A DNA stretch of 64,000 nt from UBA4416 sp048498515 (GTDB lineage: Bacteria > Bacteroidota > Bacteroidia > B-17B0 > Aurantibacillaceae): assembly GCA_048498515.1 (NCBI GenBank), contig JBEHXV010000028.1, positions 1-64,000 on the forward strand, written 5' to 3'. Each line of letters opens with the position of its first letter. Position 1 is the first letter of the stretch. Positions 25,117 through 34,885 of the stretch are shown piece by piece. The translations under genes and the position numbers were made by a program. The notes under the pieces were generated by a model. It made no database searches. It worked only from the letters and a program-made list of their open reading frames with translations, and had not been told where the DNA came from.

Positions 25117-27948
25117 ATGAGCACAGAACAACCTAAAAAAAAGAAAAGCCTTTTTAAACGTATTTTAAAATGGAGCGGTATTACTTTTTTAGTATTGCTG
25201 ATCTTAGTTATTGCAGCGCCTTTTTTGTTTAAGGACAAATTGGTACAGCTTGTAAAAGATGAGGCAAATAAAAACCTGAATGCCAAGGTGGATTTTGGTG
25301 ACTTTGATCTGACCCTGTTCAGCTCTTTTCCTGATTTCAGGTTCAAGATCCAAAATGTAAGTGTTGTTAATATAGAACCTTTTGCCGGCGATACCCTGGC
25401 TTATATTAAAGAGTTGTCGTTTGACCTTAACATCAAAAGTGTCATCAGTGGCGATAAATACCAGATAAACTCAGTAGTGGTAGATGAACCAAAAATAAAT
25501 GGCATTGTGATGCACGATGGCAAAGCCAACTGGGATATTGCCAAAGCAAGTGCCGATACGGTTGCAGCCGCTCCGGCAGATACCAGTGCCACTAAATTTG
25601 CGCTTCAATTAAAATCGCTTGAAATAAAACATGCCACCATTACTTACAATGACATGCAGGGGAACATGGAGGCTGTTTTAAAAGACCTGAATTATACCAT
25701 GAGCGGTGATTTTACACAGGATGTATTTGTGTTAAGCAACTTACTGGATATTGCCGAAACAACGTATAACATGGGTGGTGTAGGTTACCTAACAAAAGTG
25801 AAAACGCATTTCAAGGCCGACCTGGACATGGACATGCCTAACATGAAATTTGCTTTCAAAGAAAATGAACTGGGGCTAAACGATCTTGGTTTATCCTTTG
25901 ATGGTTTTGTAGCCATGCCAAAAGAAGACATCAGCATGGATATGAAATTTGCAGCTAAACAAACCGAGTTCAAATCCATTTTATCACTCATTCCAAGTGT
26001 TTACAGTAAAGATTTTGCCAGCGTTCAAACCAAAGGAAACCTGAAGCTGAATGGTTTTGTAAAAGGCACCATGCATAGCGAAAAAGACAGTACGAAGAAT
26101 ACTTACCCAAGTTTTGATATTAATTTAGGCATTGCCGATGCCATGTTCAAATACCCTTCCCTGCCAAAATCGGTAAACAATATCAACATTGATGTACACG
26201 TGGCAAATCCTAAAGACTACCTGGACGCAACGGTTATTGATGTGAACAAATTTCACCTGGAAATGGCCGGAAATCCTATTGATATGTGGGCGCACGTAAA
26301 AACGCCTATCTCTGATCCTGACCTGGCGGCGGAAGTGAAAGGAACAATTAACTTATCGTCGGTTAAGGAATTTGTTCCCCTGGAAAAAGGTGACGACATG
26401 AGCGGTACCGTGAAAGCGGACATTTCGGCGGCAGGTCGCATGAGCAGCCTTGACCGTAAGGAATACGATAAGTTTAAGATGGCCGGTAGCCTTGAAATTG
26501 ATAAAATGAATTACAAAACCACCACGCTTCCTTATGATGTGATGTTGAATGTCATGAAAATGAATTTCACAAACCAGTATGTTGAACTGTCGGCATTTGA
26601 TGCCATGATGGGCAAATCGGATGTAAGGGCAAATGGCAGGATCGATAATTTTATGCAATATGTCTTTAAAGATTCCCTCATCAAAGGAACCTTCAATGTA
26701 CAATCCAATTTAATGGACTTAAACCAGTTAATGAGCTCTACCGGCTCCACCACAGCGGCCCAGCCGGCAGCAGCCGATACGGCGGCCATGGGTGTGGCTG
26801 AAGTGCCTGGTAACATTGATTTTAACCTGAATGCCAATTTTGCCAAAGTGCTGTATGATAATTTAACGATCGATAACATGGTTGGTAACATTGTGGTTCG
26901 CCAGAAAAAAGTAGATATGACCGATCTGAAACTTGGTTTGTTAGGAGGCAATGTATTAATGAACGGTTATTATGAAACCACCAATCCTAAAAAACCAACG
27001 GTAAGCATGAACTTTAAGGTGGATAATTTTGATATTCAGAAAACGTTCAGCACCTTCAATACAGTACAAAAAATCGCACCGATTGGCCAGTATGCAAAAG
27101 GGATGTTTACAGCTACTTTAGAGAACTTTAAAGCCGATTTGGATCAATCCATGTCGCCAATCTTATCGTCCTTGCATGGTAATGGTGTGTTTAAAACAGC
27201 CAGTGTATCGGTTGGCGGTTTCCCTCCGTTTGTAAAACTGGGCGAAGCCTTAAAAATTGAACAGCTAAAAAACCTGGACATTCAAAACGTAGTAGCTGAC
27301 TATGAATTTAAAGACGGGCGTATTGCTTTAAGAAACCCGGTTAAAGTAAAAGTAAATAAAATTGACGCGGAGATCACCGGTTCTACCGGCTTCGATCAAA
27401 CCATTGACTACAATTGGAAAATGGATGTGCCTACCGAAATGTTTGGTTCACAGGCAAATTCAATGGTTTCAGGCTTGTTGGGTCAGGCAAACTCCGCCGC
27501 CGGTACAAACTTAACTGTTCCTAAAAACATAAAAGTAAATGTTGGTTTTGGTGGAACCGTTATGAAACCTACCATTAAAACCGGTACAAAAGCGGATGGT
27601 AAATCCACCACCGAAGCGGTGAAAGAACAGTTAGTGACAGCTGTAAAAGATAAGGCCAACGAAGAAGCTCAGAAAATATTAGCCGATGCCCAGGCCCAGG
27701 TTGATAAAATAAGGGCCGAAGCACAAGCCGCGTCTGATAAGTTAAAAGCAGAAGGGTATGCCGCCGCCGATAAACAGGTAGAAGAAGTGAAGAACCCGCT
27801 CGCGAAAATAGCGGCTAAAAAAACAGCGGAAGTAGCCAAGAAACAAGTAGACAAATCGGCCCAAAAAGTATTGGATGAGGCAGAAGTGAAATGCCAGAAA
27901 ATACTGGAAGACGCTAAAGCAAAAAGTGCCGCGGCTGCGGGAAAATAA
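25117..27948 (+). CDS. AsmA-family protein
   Basis: A single N-terminal membrane helix (about 20-42, ITFLVLLILVIAAPFLF) is followed by a very long beta-rich periplasmic region with AsmA features at both ends: LFSSFPDFRFKIQNVSVVN near residue 65-85 and the AsmA C-terminal region at about 560-830. Residues about 840-943 form an Ala/Lys/Glu-rich helical coiled-coil. AsmA-like proteins of this bridge-like type are implicated in lipid transport to the outer membrane. The coiled-coil tail is an addition I would not expect in Proteobacterial AsmA. An SRPBCC gene follows 18 bases downstream. Confidence 0.82.
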   Translation: MSTEQPKKKKSLFKRILKWSGITFLVLLILVIAAPFLFKDKLVQLVKDEANKNLNAKVDFGDFDLTLFSSFPDFRFKIQNVSVVNIEPFAGDTLAYIKELSFDLNIKSVISGDKYQINSVVVDEPKINGIVMHDGKANWDIAKASADTVAAAPADTSATKFALQLKSLEIKHATITYNDMQGNMEAVLKDLNYTMSGDFTQDVFVLSNLLDIAETTYNMGGVGYLTKVKTHFKADLDMDMPNMKFAFKENELGLNDLGLSFDGFVAMPKEDISMDMKFAAKQTEFKSILSLIPSVYSKDFASVQTKGNLKLNGFVKGTMHSEKDSTKNTYPSFDINLGIADAMFKYPSLPKSVNNINIDVHVANPKDYLDATVIDVNKFHLEMAGNPIDMWAHVKTPISDPDLAAEVKGTINLSSVKEFVPLEKGDDMSGTVKADISAAGRMSSLDRKEYDKFKMAGSLEIDKMNYKTTTLPYDVMLNVMKMNFTNQYVELSAFDAMMGKSDVRANGRIDNFMQYVFKDSLIKGTFNVQSNLMDLNQLMSSTGSTTAAQPAAADTAAMGVAEVPGNIDFNLNANFAKVLYDNLTIDNMVGNIVVRQKKVDMTDLKLGLLGGNVLMNGYYETTNPKKPTVSMNFKVDNFDIQKTFSTFNTVQKIAPIGQYAKGMFTATLENFKADLDQSMSPILSSLHGNGVFKTASVSVGGFPPFVKLGEALKIEQLKNLDIQNVVADYEFKDGRIALRNPVKVKVNKIDAEITGSTGFDQTIDYNWKMDVPTEMFGSQANSMVSGLLGQANSAAGTNLTVPKNIKVNVGFGGTVMKPTIKTGTKADGKSTTEAVKEQLVTAVKDKANEEAQKILADAQAQVDKIRAEAQAASDKLKAEGYAAADKQVEEVKNPLAKIAAKKTAEVAKKQVDKSAQKVLDEAEVKCQKILEDAKAKSAAAAGK

Positions 27949-27966
27949 ATTGTAATACCTTAGTGT

Positions 27967-28425
27967 ATGAGCGAATTACTAATAAAAAACAGCATTACCA
28001 TTAATGCGGCCGCACAAGCCGTTTGGCAAGCGTTGGTTGACCCTGAGCAAACAAAGAAATACATGTTTGGTTGCGAAACGGTTTCCGATTGGAAGGTAGG
28101 GAGCTCTTTATTGTGGCGCATGAACTATGAAGGGAAGGAGTTGGTTGCGGTTAAAGGATCCATTCTGGAAATAGCACCAGGAAAAAAATTGGTTTATACC
28201 GTATTTGACCCGAACAATGCAACGATGAAAGATATTCCGGAAAATTATCTTACAGTAAGGTATGAGTTGGAAAGTGAGGGTAATGAAACCATTTTGAATG
28301 TGACCCAGGGCGATTACAATAAAGTGGCGGATGGCGAGAGAAGATACAAGGAATCGTATAATAACGGAGAAGGCTGGAACCCTATTCTGGTTGAGATTAA
28401 AAAACTGGTAGAAGCAGGTAATTAA
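27967..28425 (+). CDS. SRPBCC (AHSA1-like) domain protein
   Basis: This is a small cytosolic START/SRPBCC fold protein of the AHSA1 (activator of Hsp90 ATPase homologue) group. It shows KNSITINAAAQAVWQALVDPEQTKKYMFG at the N-terminus (given as residues about 6-34), a SSLLWRM strand, and the closing amphipathic helix YNNGEGWNPILVEIKKLVE. Such proteins bind hydrophobic ligands in a cavity. The ligand is unknown. It lies between the AsmA-like and YitT genes, six bases before the latter. Confidence 0.85.
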   Translation: MSELLIKNSITINAAAQAVWQALVDPEQTKKYMFGCETVSDWKVGSSLLWRMNYEGKELVAVKGSILEIAPGKKLVYTVFDPNNATMKDIPENYLTVRYELESEGNETILNVTQGDYNKVADGERRYKESYNNGEGWNPILVEIKKLVEAGN

Positions 28426-28431
28426 TAATGT

Positions 28432-29400
28432 ATGCGTTCGTTTTTGACCCGTGTTGTTGTTGGAGCAATACTTAGATACAGAGTTAAGAATAAGGAAGTA
28501 ACTTCGCGTTTGGAAGCTGCCCGTGATTTCCGTGAGTTCCAGATCCATTTACGCCGTTTATTAAAAGATATTTTCCTGATCATACTCGGTATTTTTTCAG
28601 CCGCCTTTGGATTGGAAAGTTTTTTATTGCCAAGTAATTTTATTGATGGAGGCGTTACAGGCATTTCTCTTTTAACCAGCGAATTAAGCGGTATTCCTTT
28701 ATATGTTCTCATCATTCTTATTAATATTCCCTTTGTCATATTAGCCTTCACCATTATTGGACGACAATTTGCTGTTAAAACCGCATTGGGGATCACAGGA
28801 CTAGCCATATGTATCTTAACAGTTCACTTCCCTGAGGTTACCCACGATAAATTACTGGTGGCTGTTTTTGGTGGCTTCTTCCTGGGTTCGGGAATTGGTT
28901 TATCTGTGCGCGGTGGTGCGGTACTCGACGGTACAGAAGTACTGGCGATATACCTGAGCAGGAAGTTCGGTACCACCATGGGCGATATTATTATCGGGAT
29001 CAATATCATTATCTTTTCCGCCGCCGCTTATTTTTTATCCATTGAAGCCGCTTTGTATTCATTGATTACTTACCTAGCCGCATCTAAAACCCTTGACTTT
29101 GTGATAGAAGGTATTGAGGAATATACAGGTGTTACCATTATCTCATCACACAGCGAAGAGATCAGGGGAATGATTATTAATACCATGGGCCGTGGCGTAA
29201 CCGTTTATAGCGGTAAACGTGGTTTTGGAAAACGTGGCGAAGGGCAGGATATAGACATTATATATACGGTGACTACTCGTTTGGAGTTGAATAAACTTAA
29301 TACAGAGATAGAAAAAATCGATCCCAATGCTTTCGTAGTAATGAACAGTGTAAAAGATACCAAAGGTGGCATGATCAAAAAAAGGCCTTTACAGCACTAA
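28432..29400 (+). CDS. YitT-family membrane protein (DUF161/DUF2179)
   Basis: A polar N-terminus of about 40 residues precedes five or six membrane helices (about 45-235, including the block LPSNFIDGGVTGISLL typical of YitT_membrane). The cytosolic C-terminal DUF2179 domain (about 240-315) contains GVTVYSGKRGFG and a closing beta strand. The function of the family is not established; transport has been suggested. The order and the length of 322 residues are normal. Confidence 0.88.
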   Translation: MRSFLTRVVVGAILRYRVKNKEVTSRLEAARDFREFQIHLRRLLKDIFLIILGIFSAAFGLESFLLPSNFIDGGVTGISLLTSELSGIPLYVLIILINIPFVILAFTIIGRQFAVKTALGITGLAICILTVHFPEVTHDKLLVAVFGGFFLGSGIGLSVRGGAVLDGTEVLAIYLSRKFGTTMGDIIIGINIIIFSAAAYFLSIEAALYSLITYLAASKTLDFVIEGIEEYTGVTIISSHSEEIRGMIINTMGRGVTVYSGKRGFGKRGEGQDIDIIYTVTTRLELNKLNTEIEKIDPNAFVVMNSVKDTKGGMIKKRPLQH

Positions 29401-29488
29401 TCCATGTGTTAACTTTTCCGAGCTGGCAAATCAGTTTTTCTTTTTAGTTTCTTAATGTATAAAAAACATTCAGGTAATGTATTGCCCA

Positions 29489-29496
29489 TACATTTG
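29489..29496 (+). promoter_or_regulatory. -7 box upstream of the LpxH-like gene
   Basis: TACATTTG is a perfect TAnnTTTG match ending 12 bases before the ATG at 29509, which implies a very short 5' leader. No convincing TTG lies at the right distance upstream. Confidence 0.4.
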
Positions 29497-29508
29497 TAAA
29501 AACTCATA

Positions 29509-30327
29509 ATGTATAGCAAAAGAGAACTGGAGCTTTTAATCATTAGTGATGTACATCTAGGCACATTCGGTTGTCATGCCAAAGAGCTTCTCCACTACCT
29601 TAAAACAGTCAATCCCAAAACACTGGTGCTTAATGGCGATATTATTGACATGTGGAATTTCACTAAGAATTATTTTCCTTCTTCGCATATGGATGTGCTT
29701 CGCCATATCATGAAAATGGCAAGCCATGGCACCCATGTGTATTATATTACCGGTAATCACGATGAAATGCTTCGAAAATATACCGATTTGCAGTTAGGGA
29801 ATCTGGAAATCGTGGACAAGTTGTTGTTGAATCTTGATGGCAAGAAAGCCTGGATCTTTCATGGTGATGTGTTTGATGCCAGTACCAAAGGATATGCCAA
29901 GCTATTGGCTAAGTTGGGTGGAAAAGGCTACGACCTGCTTATTTTAATAAACCGCTTTGTGAACTGGGTTTTACAGTTGGTAGGACGTGAAAAAATGAGC
30001 ATCTCGAAAAAAGTAAAAGATGGCGTTAAAAAAGCGGTTGCCTTTGTGCAGGATTTTGAAAGTACTGCGGCAGAAATAGCGATCGAAAAAAAATACGATT
30101 ATGTGATCTGCGGTCACATTCACATGCCACAAATAAAAGACGTAAAAACGCAGAATGGAAACGTGACCTATATGAACAGCGGCGACTGGATAGAAAATTT
30201 AACCGCGCTGGAGTACAATGATGGAAAATGGGAGATCTTTAATTACGACCAGAATTACATTGACCTTATTTACGCGAAAGAAAATAACGATCAACAGGAT
30301 ATTGTCACTAAAATTCTTGCTTCATAA
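29509..30327 (+). CDS. UDP-2,3-diacylglucosamine diphosphatase-like metallophosphoesterase (LpxH group)
   Basis: This is a calcineurin-like phosphoesterase with all five metal-binding motifs: SDVHLG (D14, H16), NGDIIDMWNF (D44), GNHDE (N83, H84), FHGDVFD and GHIHMPQ. The pattern GDIIDMW and the length of 272 residues fit the LpxH-like proteins of Bacteroidota, which hydrolyse UDP-2,3-diacylglucosamine in lipid A synthesis or a related nucleotide-linked substrate. It is followed 18 bases downstream by a glycosyltransferase gene. The two are commonly paired, which supports an envelope glycolipid role. Confidence 0.82.
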   Translation: MYSKRELELLIISDVHLGTFGCHAKELLHYLKTVNPKTLVLNGDIIDMWNFTKNYFPSSHMDVLRHIMKMASHGTHVYYITGNHDEMLRKYTDLQLGNLEIVDKLLLNLDGKKAWIFHGDVFDASTKGYAKLLAKLGGKGYDLLILINRFVNWVLQLVGREKMSISKKVKDGVKKAVAFVQDFESTAAEIAIEKKYDYVICGHIHMPQIKDVKTQNGNVTYMNSGDWIENLTALEYNDGKWEIFNYDQNYIDLIYAKENNDQQDIVTKILAS

Positions 30328-30344
30328 AAACACATCATCTCTCT

Positions 30345-31373
30345 ATGAAAATATTCTACGCAGTTCAGGCAACAGGTAACGGGCACATTAGCCGCGCTCA
30401 GCAAATTTATCCCTATTTAAAGCAATTTGGTGAGGTTGATTTTTTTATCAGCGGTAATAATGCCAACCTGAATTTTCCTTTGCCGGTTAAGTACCGTAGC
30501 GCCGGTTGTAGCCTGCATTACAGTAAATGCGGAGGGCTTAATTACTGGAGCATCTTTAAAAACATAAAACCTTATTCTCTGTATAAAGATGCCGCAGCTT
30601 TGCCGTTGGAAAAATACGATGTTATCATCAACGATTTTGATTTTGTAACCTCACTAGCCTGTAAATTAAAAAAATTACCTTCCGTTCAGTTAGGTCACCA
30701 GGCCAGCTTTCAATCCGATCTGACCCCACGCCCAGACAAAAAGAGCATAGTAGGAGAAACGGTACTGAAACATTATGCCCATGCTACCAATCATATTGGT
30801 TTTCATTTTCAGCCCTACGATAAATTTATTTTACCACCGGTAGTGAAAGAAGAATTTATTAATTCGGAGCCCCAAGACCTTGGTCATGTGAGCGTGTATT
30901 TGCCTTCTTTTCAAAAACATTGCCTATTGGAGGCATTTAATAAGTTAAAACACATTCGTTTTCACTGGTTCCTTGAAAAAGAACAATCGATCCGCAACGA
31001 AGAAAATATAACCTATTATCCTATCGACAATGCGTTATTCAATCAAAGCTTATTGAGCAGTCACGGTTTAATTACAGGCGGAGGATTTGAAACACCCTCT
31101 GAGGCTTTGTATTTAGGTAAAAAGCTCATCAGTATTCCCATCAAAAACCATTATGAGCAGCAATGCAACGCAGCGGCCTTAAAAAAAATGGGGATCACTA
31201 TTTTAGAGGATGTTGGCTCCAATTTTTCCGACATAGTGGATAAATGGTATTCTTCAAAGGACAAAGACCCCAGGATAAAAGCAAACAACGTGTATGAAAC
31301 ATTGGAGTTGCTATTTGACACTTATCCCACCAAACAGGATTTAATAAAGGAAACAGAAGATATGCATGTATAA
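30345..31373 (+). CDS. Glycosyltransferase-like protein (GT-B fold, family 28-like)
   Basis: This is a GT-B type protein with the N-terminal motif AVQATGNGHISRAQQIYPYL (GxGHxxR as in MurG-like and MGDG-synthase-like enzymes). The C-terminal acceptor block ITGGGFETPSEALYLGKKLISIPI binds the nucleotide sugar in relatives. There is no membrane segment. The exact donor and acceptor are unknown. It lies directly downstream of the LpxH-like gene. Confidence 0.8.
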   Translation: MKIFYAVQATGNGHISRAQQIYPYLKQFGEVDFFISGNNANLNFPLPVKYRSAGCSLHYSKCGGLNYWSIFKNIKPYSLYKDAAALPLEKYDVIINDFDFVTSLACKLKKLPSVQLGHQASFQSDLTPRPDKKSIVGETVLKHYAHATNHIGFHFQPYDKFILPPVVKEEFINSEPQDLGHVSVYLPSFQKHCLLEAFNKLKHIRFHWFLEKEQSIRNEENITYYPIDNALFNQSLLSSHGLITGGGFETPSEALYLGKKLISIPIKNHYEQQCNAAALKKMGITILEDVGSNFSDIVDKWYSSKDKDPRIKANNVYETLELLFDTYPTKQDLIKETEDMHV

Positions 31374-31515
31374 CCGGTTTATGGTTTCAATGTATATCCT
31401 TTGTTAAATTTTGAATTTGATGTTAAGGTAATTTTTAAATTTTCATTCTCCATTCTTAATCTTTTCTTGTTTCTGAATTAATATGCACTTGCAGGCCGTG
31501 CCATAATTTAGCGGC

Positions 31516-33303
31516 ATGAAAATTTTATACACCTTATTTGTAGTTTCATGCTTTAATTATTTGGTGGCGCAAACCATTTCGCGTGGGCCCTATTTGCAAC
31601 AGTCTACTCCAGGCAGTGTCATCATTAAATGGAAAACCAATACGGCTACTACCACTAAAGTTAATTACGGTACCTCGCAGGGGGCTTTAACACAGGTGGT
31701 CACCAATACGGTTTCCAGCACCACGCATGAAGTGAAGCTGACAGGTCTTTTGCCTTACACCAAATATTATTATTCTCTCTCTACAACCACCACTACATTG
31801 TTGACCGGTTCTACCGATCTTTATTTTCGTACAGCGCCGGCTTATGGCGCTAAAGGAAATTACCGCTTTTGGGTGATTGGTGATGCCGGTACAGGTGGCA
31901 ATGACCAGCGCGCGGCAAGGGATGCTTTTTTAACTTATAATGACCGAAACATTGATGGTTGGATCTGGCTGGGTGATAACGCTTACGATGGTGGATTTGA
32001 CAGCGAGTACCAATCGAATGTATTTAGCAATAATACCTATGAAAATCAGTTAAAAAATACAGTTGTATGGCCGGCAGTGGGAAACCACGATTATAATAAC
32101 CATATTCCTTTCTCACCGTCACCGGCTTACTTTGATATTTTTACGTTACCGGCTAATGGTGAATGTGGCGGCCTGGCCTCGGGTACTGAGAAATACTATT
32201 CTTATAATTATGGGAACATTCATTTTGTTGTTCTTGATTCTTATGATGTCAGCAGGTCCTCAACAGGGGCCATGGCAACCTGGCTTCAAAACGACCTTAC
32301 AGCCAACACACAGCAATGGACCATTGTGTACTGCCACCATCCTCCTTATACAAAAGGGAGTCATAACTCCGACAACTCAAATTTCCTGGATGGCGAACTG
32401 GTAGAAATGCGGCAAAACATTATCCCGATCCTGGAAGCAAAAGGTGTGGATCTCGTATTGAATGGACACAGCCATGTGTATGAGCGGTCTTATTTAATGG
32501 ACGGACATTACGGTTATTCAAACACCCTGACACCAGCTATGAAAAAAGATAATACTTCCGGAAGCTATCCCTCAAGCTGCGCCTATAACAAGCAAACACA
32601 AACTACCAGTTCTCATAAAGGTACTGTGTATGTTGTATGCGGCTGTTCGGGTAAAAACGATTCAAGTCCTTCGTCAGGATGGCCCCACCCTGCAATGTAT
32701 AAATATACCAATACAGTTTACGGAACAATGGCTGTAGACGTAAAAGACAATAAACTGGAAGGAAAGTTCATCACATCAACCGGTACCGTATTCGATTCGT
32801 TTACCATTATAAAGAACGCCGGTGGCAGCAAAACCTATACGGTTTGCCCAAATGAATTGGTGACGCTTAAATCTACATTTCCCGACAAGGTAAACTGGTT
32901 TCCTTCCGGACAGCAAACCGATTCCATTTCTTTCAGCACACCGGTCAGTACCGTGGTATATGCTACGGATTTGGCCGGTTGCATTAAGGATACCTTTAAC
33001 ATTGCCGTGATCTCAAACCCTAATTGTATAACCGGTATTGATGAAGCCGCAAAAAAACCGTTTTTAATTTACCCAAGCTATCTTCAATCCCCTGCTTCAG
33101 TGCTTACCATTGAGAGTAGTTATGAGCTCTCGCCGGTTATAAGGCTCATTGATATAAACGGTCGAACAATTATGAATGAAGTGATTGAACTTTCTCGTGG
33201 AAAAAACGTGCTTAGGTTCCCCTCATCACTTTCGTCCGGAATATATTTCCTTCAAATCTCAACCGATACCCATGAAAATAGTTATAAGTTCTATGTTGAA
33301 TAA
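31516..33303 (+). CDS. Secreted purple-acid-phosphatase-like metallophosphoesterase with T9SS signal
   Basis: A signal peptide (1-18, ending LVAQ) is followed by a fibronectin-III-like purple acid phosphatase N-domain (about 22-110) and a calcineurin-like catalytic domain (about 115-435). The metal motifs are GDAGTGG, WLGDNAYDGG, VGNHDYNN, CHHPPY and GHSHVYERS, all intact. Residues about 440-500 are a beta-rich spacer, and the final 85 residues are a T9SS sorting domain (begins near IYPSYLQS). It should release phosphate from organic esters at the cell surface. It is the first gene of a run in which the next three genes overlap one another. A weak promoter (TAATTTAG) lies just upstream. Confidence 0.9.
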   Translation: MKILYTLFVVSCFNYLVAQTISRGPYLQQSTPGSVIIKWKTNTATTTKVNYGTSQGALTQVVTNTVSSTTHEVKLTGLLPYTKYYYSLSTTTTTLLTGSTDLYFRTAPAYGAKGNYRFWVIGDAGTGGNDQRAARDAFLTYNDRNIDGWIWLGDNAYDGGFDSEYQSNVFSNNTYENQLKNTVVWPAVGNHDYNNHIPFSPSPAYFDIFTLPANGECGGLASGTEKYYSYNYGNIHFVVLDSYDVSRSSTGAMATWLQNDLTANTQQWTIVYCHHPPYTKGSHNSDNSNFLDGELVEMRQNIIPILEAKGVDLVLNGHSHVYERSYLMDGHYGYSNTLTPAMKKDNTSGSYPSSCAYNKQTQTTSSHKGTVYVVCGCSGKNDSSPSSGWPHPAMYKYTNTVYGTMAVDVKDNKLEGKFITSTGTVFDSFTIIKNAGGSKTYTVCPNELVTLKSTFPDKVNWFPSGQQTDSISFSTPVSTVVYATDLAGCIKDTFNIAVISNPNCITGIDEAAKKPFLIYPSYLQSPASVLTIESSYELSPVIRLIDINGRTIMNEVIELSRGKNVLRFPSSLSSGIYFLQISTDTHENSYKFYVE

Positions 33304-34885
33304 ATTACTCCTCCTCATCTTTTTGTTGCCTGCGGTTTATGCATTACGAGGACAATGCGGTACGACCAATGTTCCAGGCGATTTTATCGTTAATTCAAGC
33401 ATCATCTTATCAGGTACGTATAATGTAAGTGGTACATTCAGGGTAGCTCCTTTTGTAACGGTATACGTTAAGGCCTATTCATCCGGTGCCTGCGGTAAGC
33501 TGGTAATCAATGCTCAAAAAATCATCATCGAAGGAACCATCGATGGGAATTATGCAGGAAATGTGGGCGGAACCGGTGGATTGGGCGGAACTGTTGTCAG
33601 CAGTTTAACCGGAGATCAAACGGCGATAAACACTTGCAGTAATAAAGATAATACCGGAATTGTAGTAGTAGAAGGCGGGAAATACGGAGCTAACGGTTCG
33701 GGGCCAGGTGCCGGAACCCAGGGGCAAAATGGACAAACAGGTTCAGGTCCAAAGCAACAATGTTTAAACAATAACGATGAAGCCGGCATGATTGGCAGCG
33801 CAGGCGGAGCAGGAGGTGGTGGCGGCGCTGCTTACGGAGGAACAGGAACAACCGCGGCAAACGGTGGAAACGGCACCAATACATATACAACATCAGGCGT
33901 TAACATCTCTACAGGTTACATTGTATATGGGGGTAATGGTGGTGTTGGTGGTGTCGGAGGAGCCATTTACGGAACCGCTTCAGGAACCGATATTGATATG
34001 GGATCAGGTGGAGCCGGTGGCGGTGGCGGCGGTTGCTCCTATGGTGTTGGGCTTGCAGGCGGCAAAGGAGGAAATGGCGGAGGACTTGTGAAATTATCGG
34101 CAACAGATTCTGTCATCATTGTCGGAAAAATTTTGGTGAATGGCGAGAATGGCGCTAACGGTGGAGATGCAGGTAATGGTGGTGTGTCGCCCAATTGCTG
34201 TTCGGATGGTTGTGACGATTCAGGAGAGTCTACTTTATCGTGCGGTGCAGGAGCGGGTAGTGGAGGTGGTGCCGGATCGGGTGGCGGCATTTACATCGAA
34301 TCACAAACAGTAGCATCTATCACAGGAACATTACAAAGCGCAGGGGGCAATGGCGGTAACAGTGGTTTAAAAGGAAACGGCACAACCGCTAACTATTCGG
34401 GTGGCCCGTTTTGCGGGAACCAAACCATTATTAGCGGTAACGGGAATGCGGGGAATAAAGGTGGCGCTGCAGGCGGCGGGAGGATCAAAGTGGTGGTTCC
34501 TACATGCGCTTCGTCTACTGTAAATCCAATTTATACTGTAAATGGCGGAACCGGTTTCACAAACGCGGCCAGTGGTACATACCAGGTAATATGTGGTGTT
34601 ACCAATGTTAACGAGGCCATTAAAGAGCAATTTGCACTCACCGTGTTTCCAAATCCTTTTTCTGACTATGTGACAGTAAAATTTAAATATGACGAAACAC
34701 CTGAGAACATAGATGATATTATTGTTCTTAATACATTGGGAATGATCGTCAAAATTGTTTCTTCCAACGATCTTCACAACAGCCGCAGTATGCAACTCGA
34801 TCTGTCTGAGTTGACTCCGGGAATCTATTTTATAAAAACAACCATCAATAAAATCAGCTATGATTACAAAATTATTAGGCAATAG
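33293..34885 (+). CDS. Glycine-rich T9SS-exported surface protein
   Basis: I know no enzymatic function for this protein. The ATG at 33293 gives a clean signal peptide (LLLLIFLLPAVYALRGQ); an ATG at 33272 would also work. Both overlap the end of the phosphatase gene. After a short beta domain (about 25-105), residues about 110-420 are extremely rich in Gly with Asn, Thr and Ser, in GGxGG- and GGAGGGGG-type runs. The T9SS type A sorting domain starts near TVFPNPFSDYVTVKF. Such low-complexity Gly regions suggest an adhesive or matrix-forming role. It overlaps the PhoD-like gene by 26 bases, so it is translationally coupled with two phosphatases. Confidence 0.75.
   Translation: MLNKLLLLIFLLPAVYALRGQCGTTNVPGDFIVNSSIILSGTYNVSGTFRVAPFVTVYVKAYSSGACGKLVINAQKIIIEGTIDGNYAGNVGGTGGLGGTVVSSLTGDQTAINTCSNKDNTGIVVVEGGKYGANGSGPGAGTQGQNGQTGSGPKQQCLNNNDEAGMIGSAGGAGGGGGAAYGGTGTTAANGGNGTNTYTTSGVNISTGYIVYGGNGGVGGVGGAIYGTASGTDIDMGSGGAGGGGGGCSYGVGLAGGKGGNGGGLVKLSATDSVIIVGKILVNGENGANGGDAGNGGVSPNCCSDGCDDSGESTLSCGAGAGSGGGAGSGGGIYIESQTVASITGTLQSAGGNGGNSGLKGNGTTANYSGGPFCGNQTIISGNGNAGNKGGAAGGGRIKVVVPTCASSTVNPIYTVNGGTGFTNAASGTYQVICGVTNVNEAIKEQFALTVFPNPFSDYVTVKFKYDETPENIDDIIVLNTLGMIVKIVSSNDLHNSRSMQLDLSELTPGIYFIKTTINKISYDYKIIRQ

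Noticed and set aside
31374..31515. A tRNA or small RNA between the glycosyltransferase and phosphatase genes
   Set aside because: No cloverleaf or stable fold is visible. I scanned the other intergenic gaps for tRNA-like TTCxA loops and acceptor stems by eye and found none.
33185..33292. An upstream start for the glycine-rich protein
   Set aside because: The 36 extra residues before 33293 include a segment that lies in the sorting domain of the upstream gene in another frame and would hide the signal peptide.
33792..34091. Reading frames overlapping the glycine-rich gene on both strands
   Set aside because: They arise because GGN codons give long open frames in other phases. They have no signal peptide, no start context and no family features.
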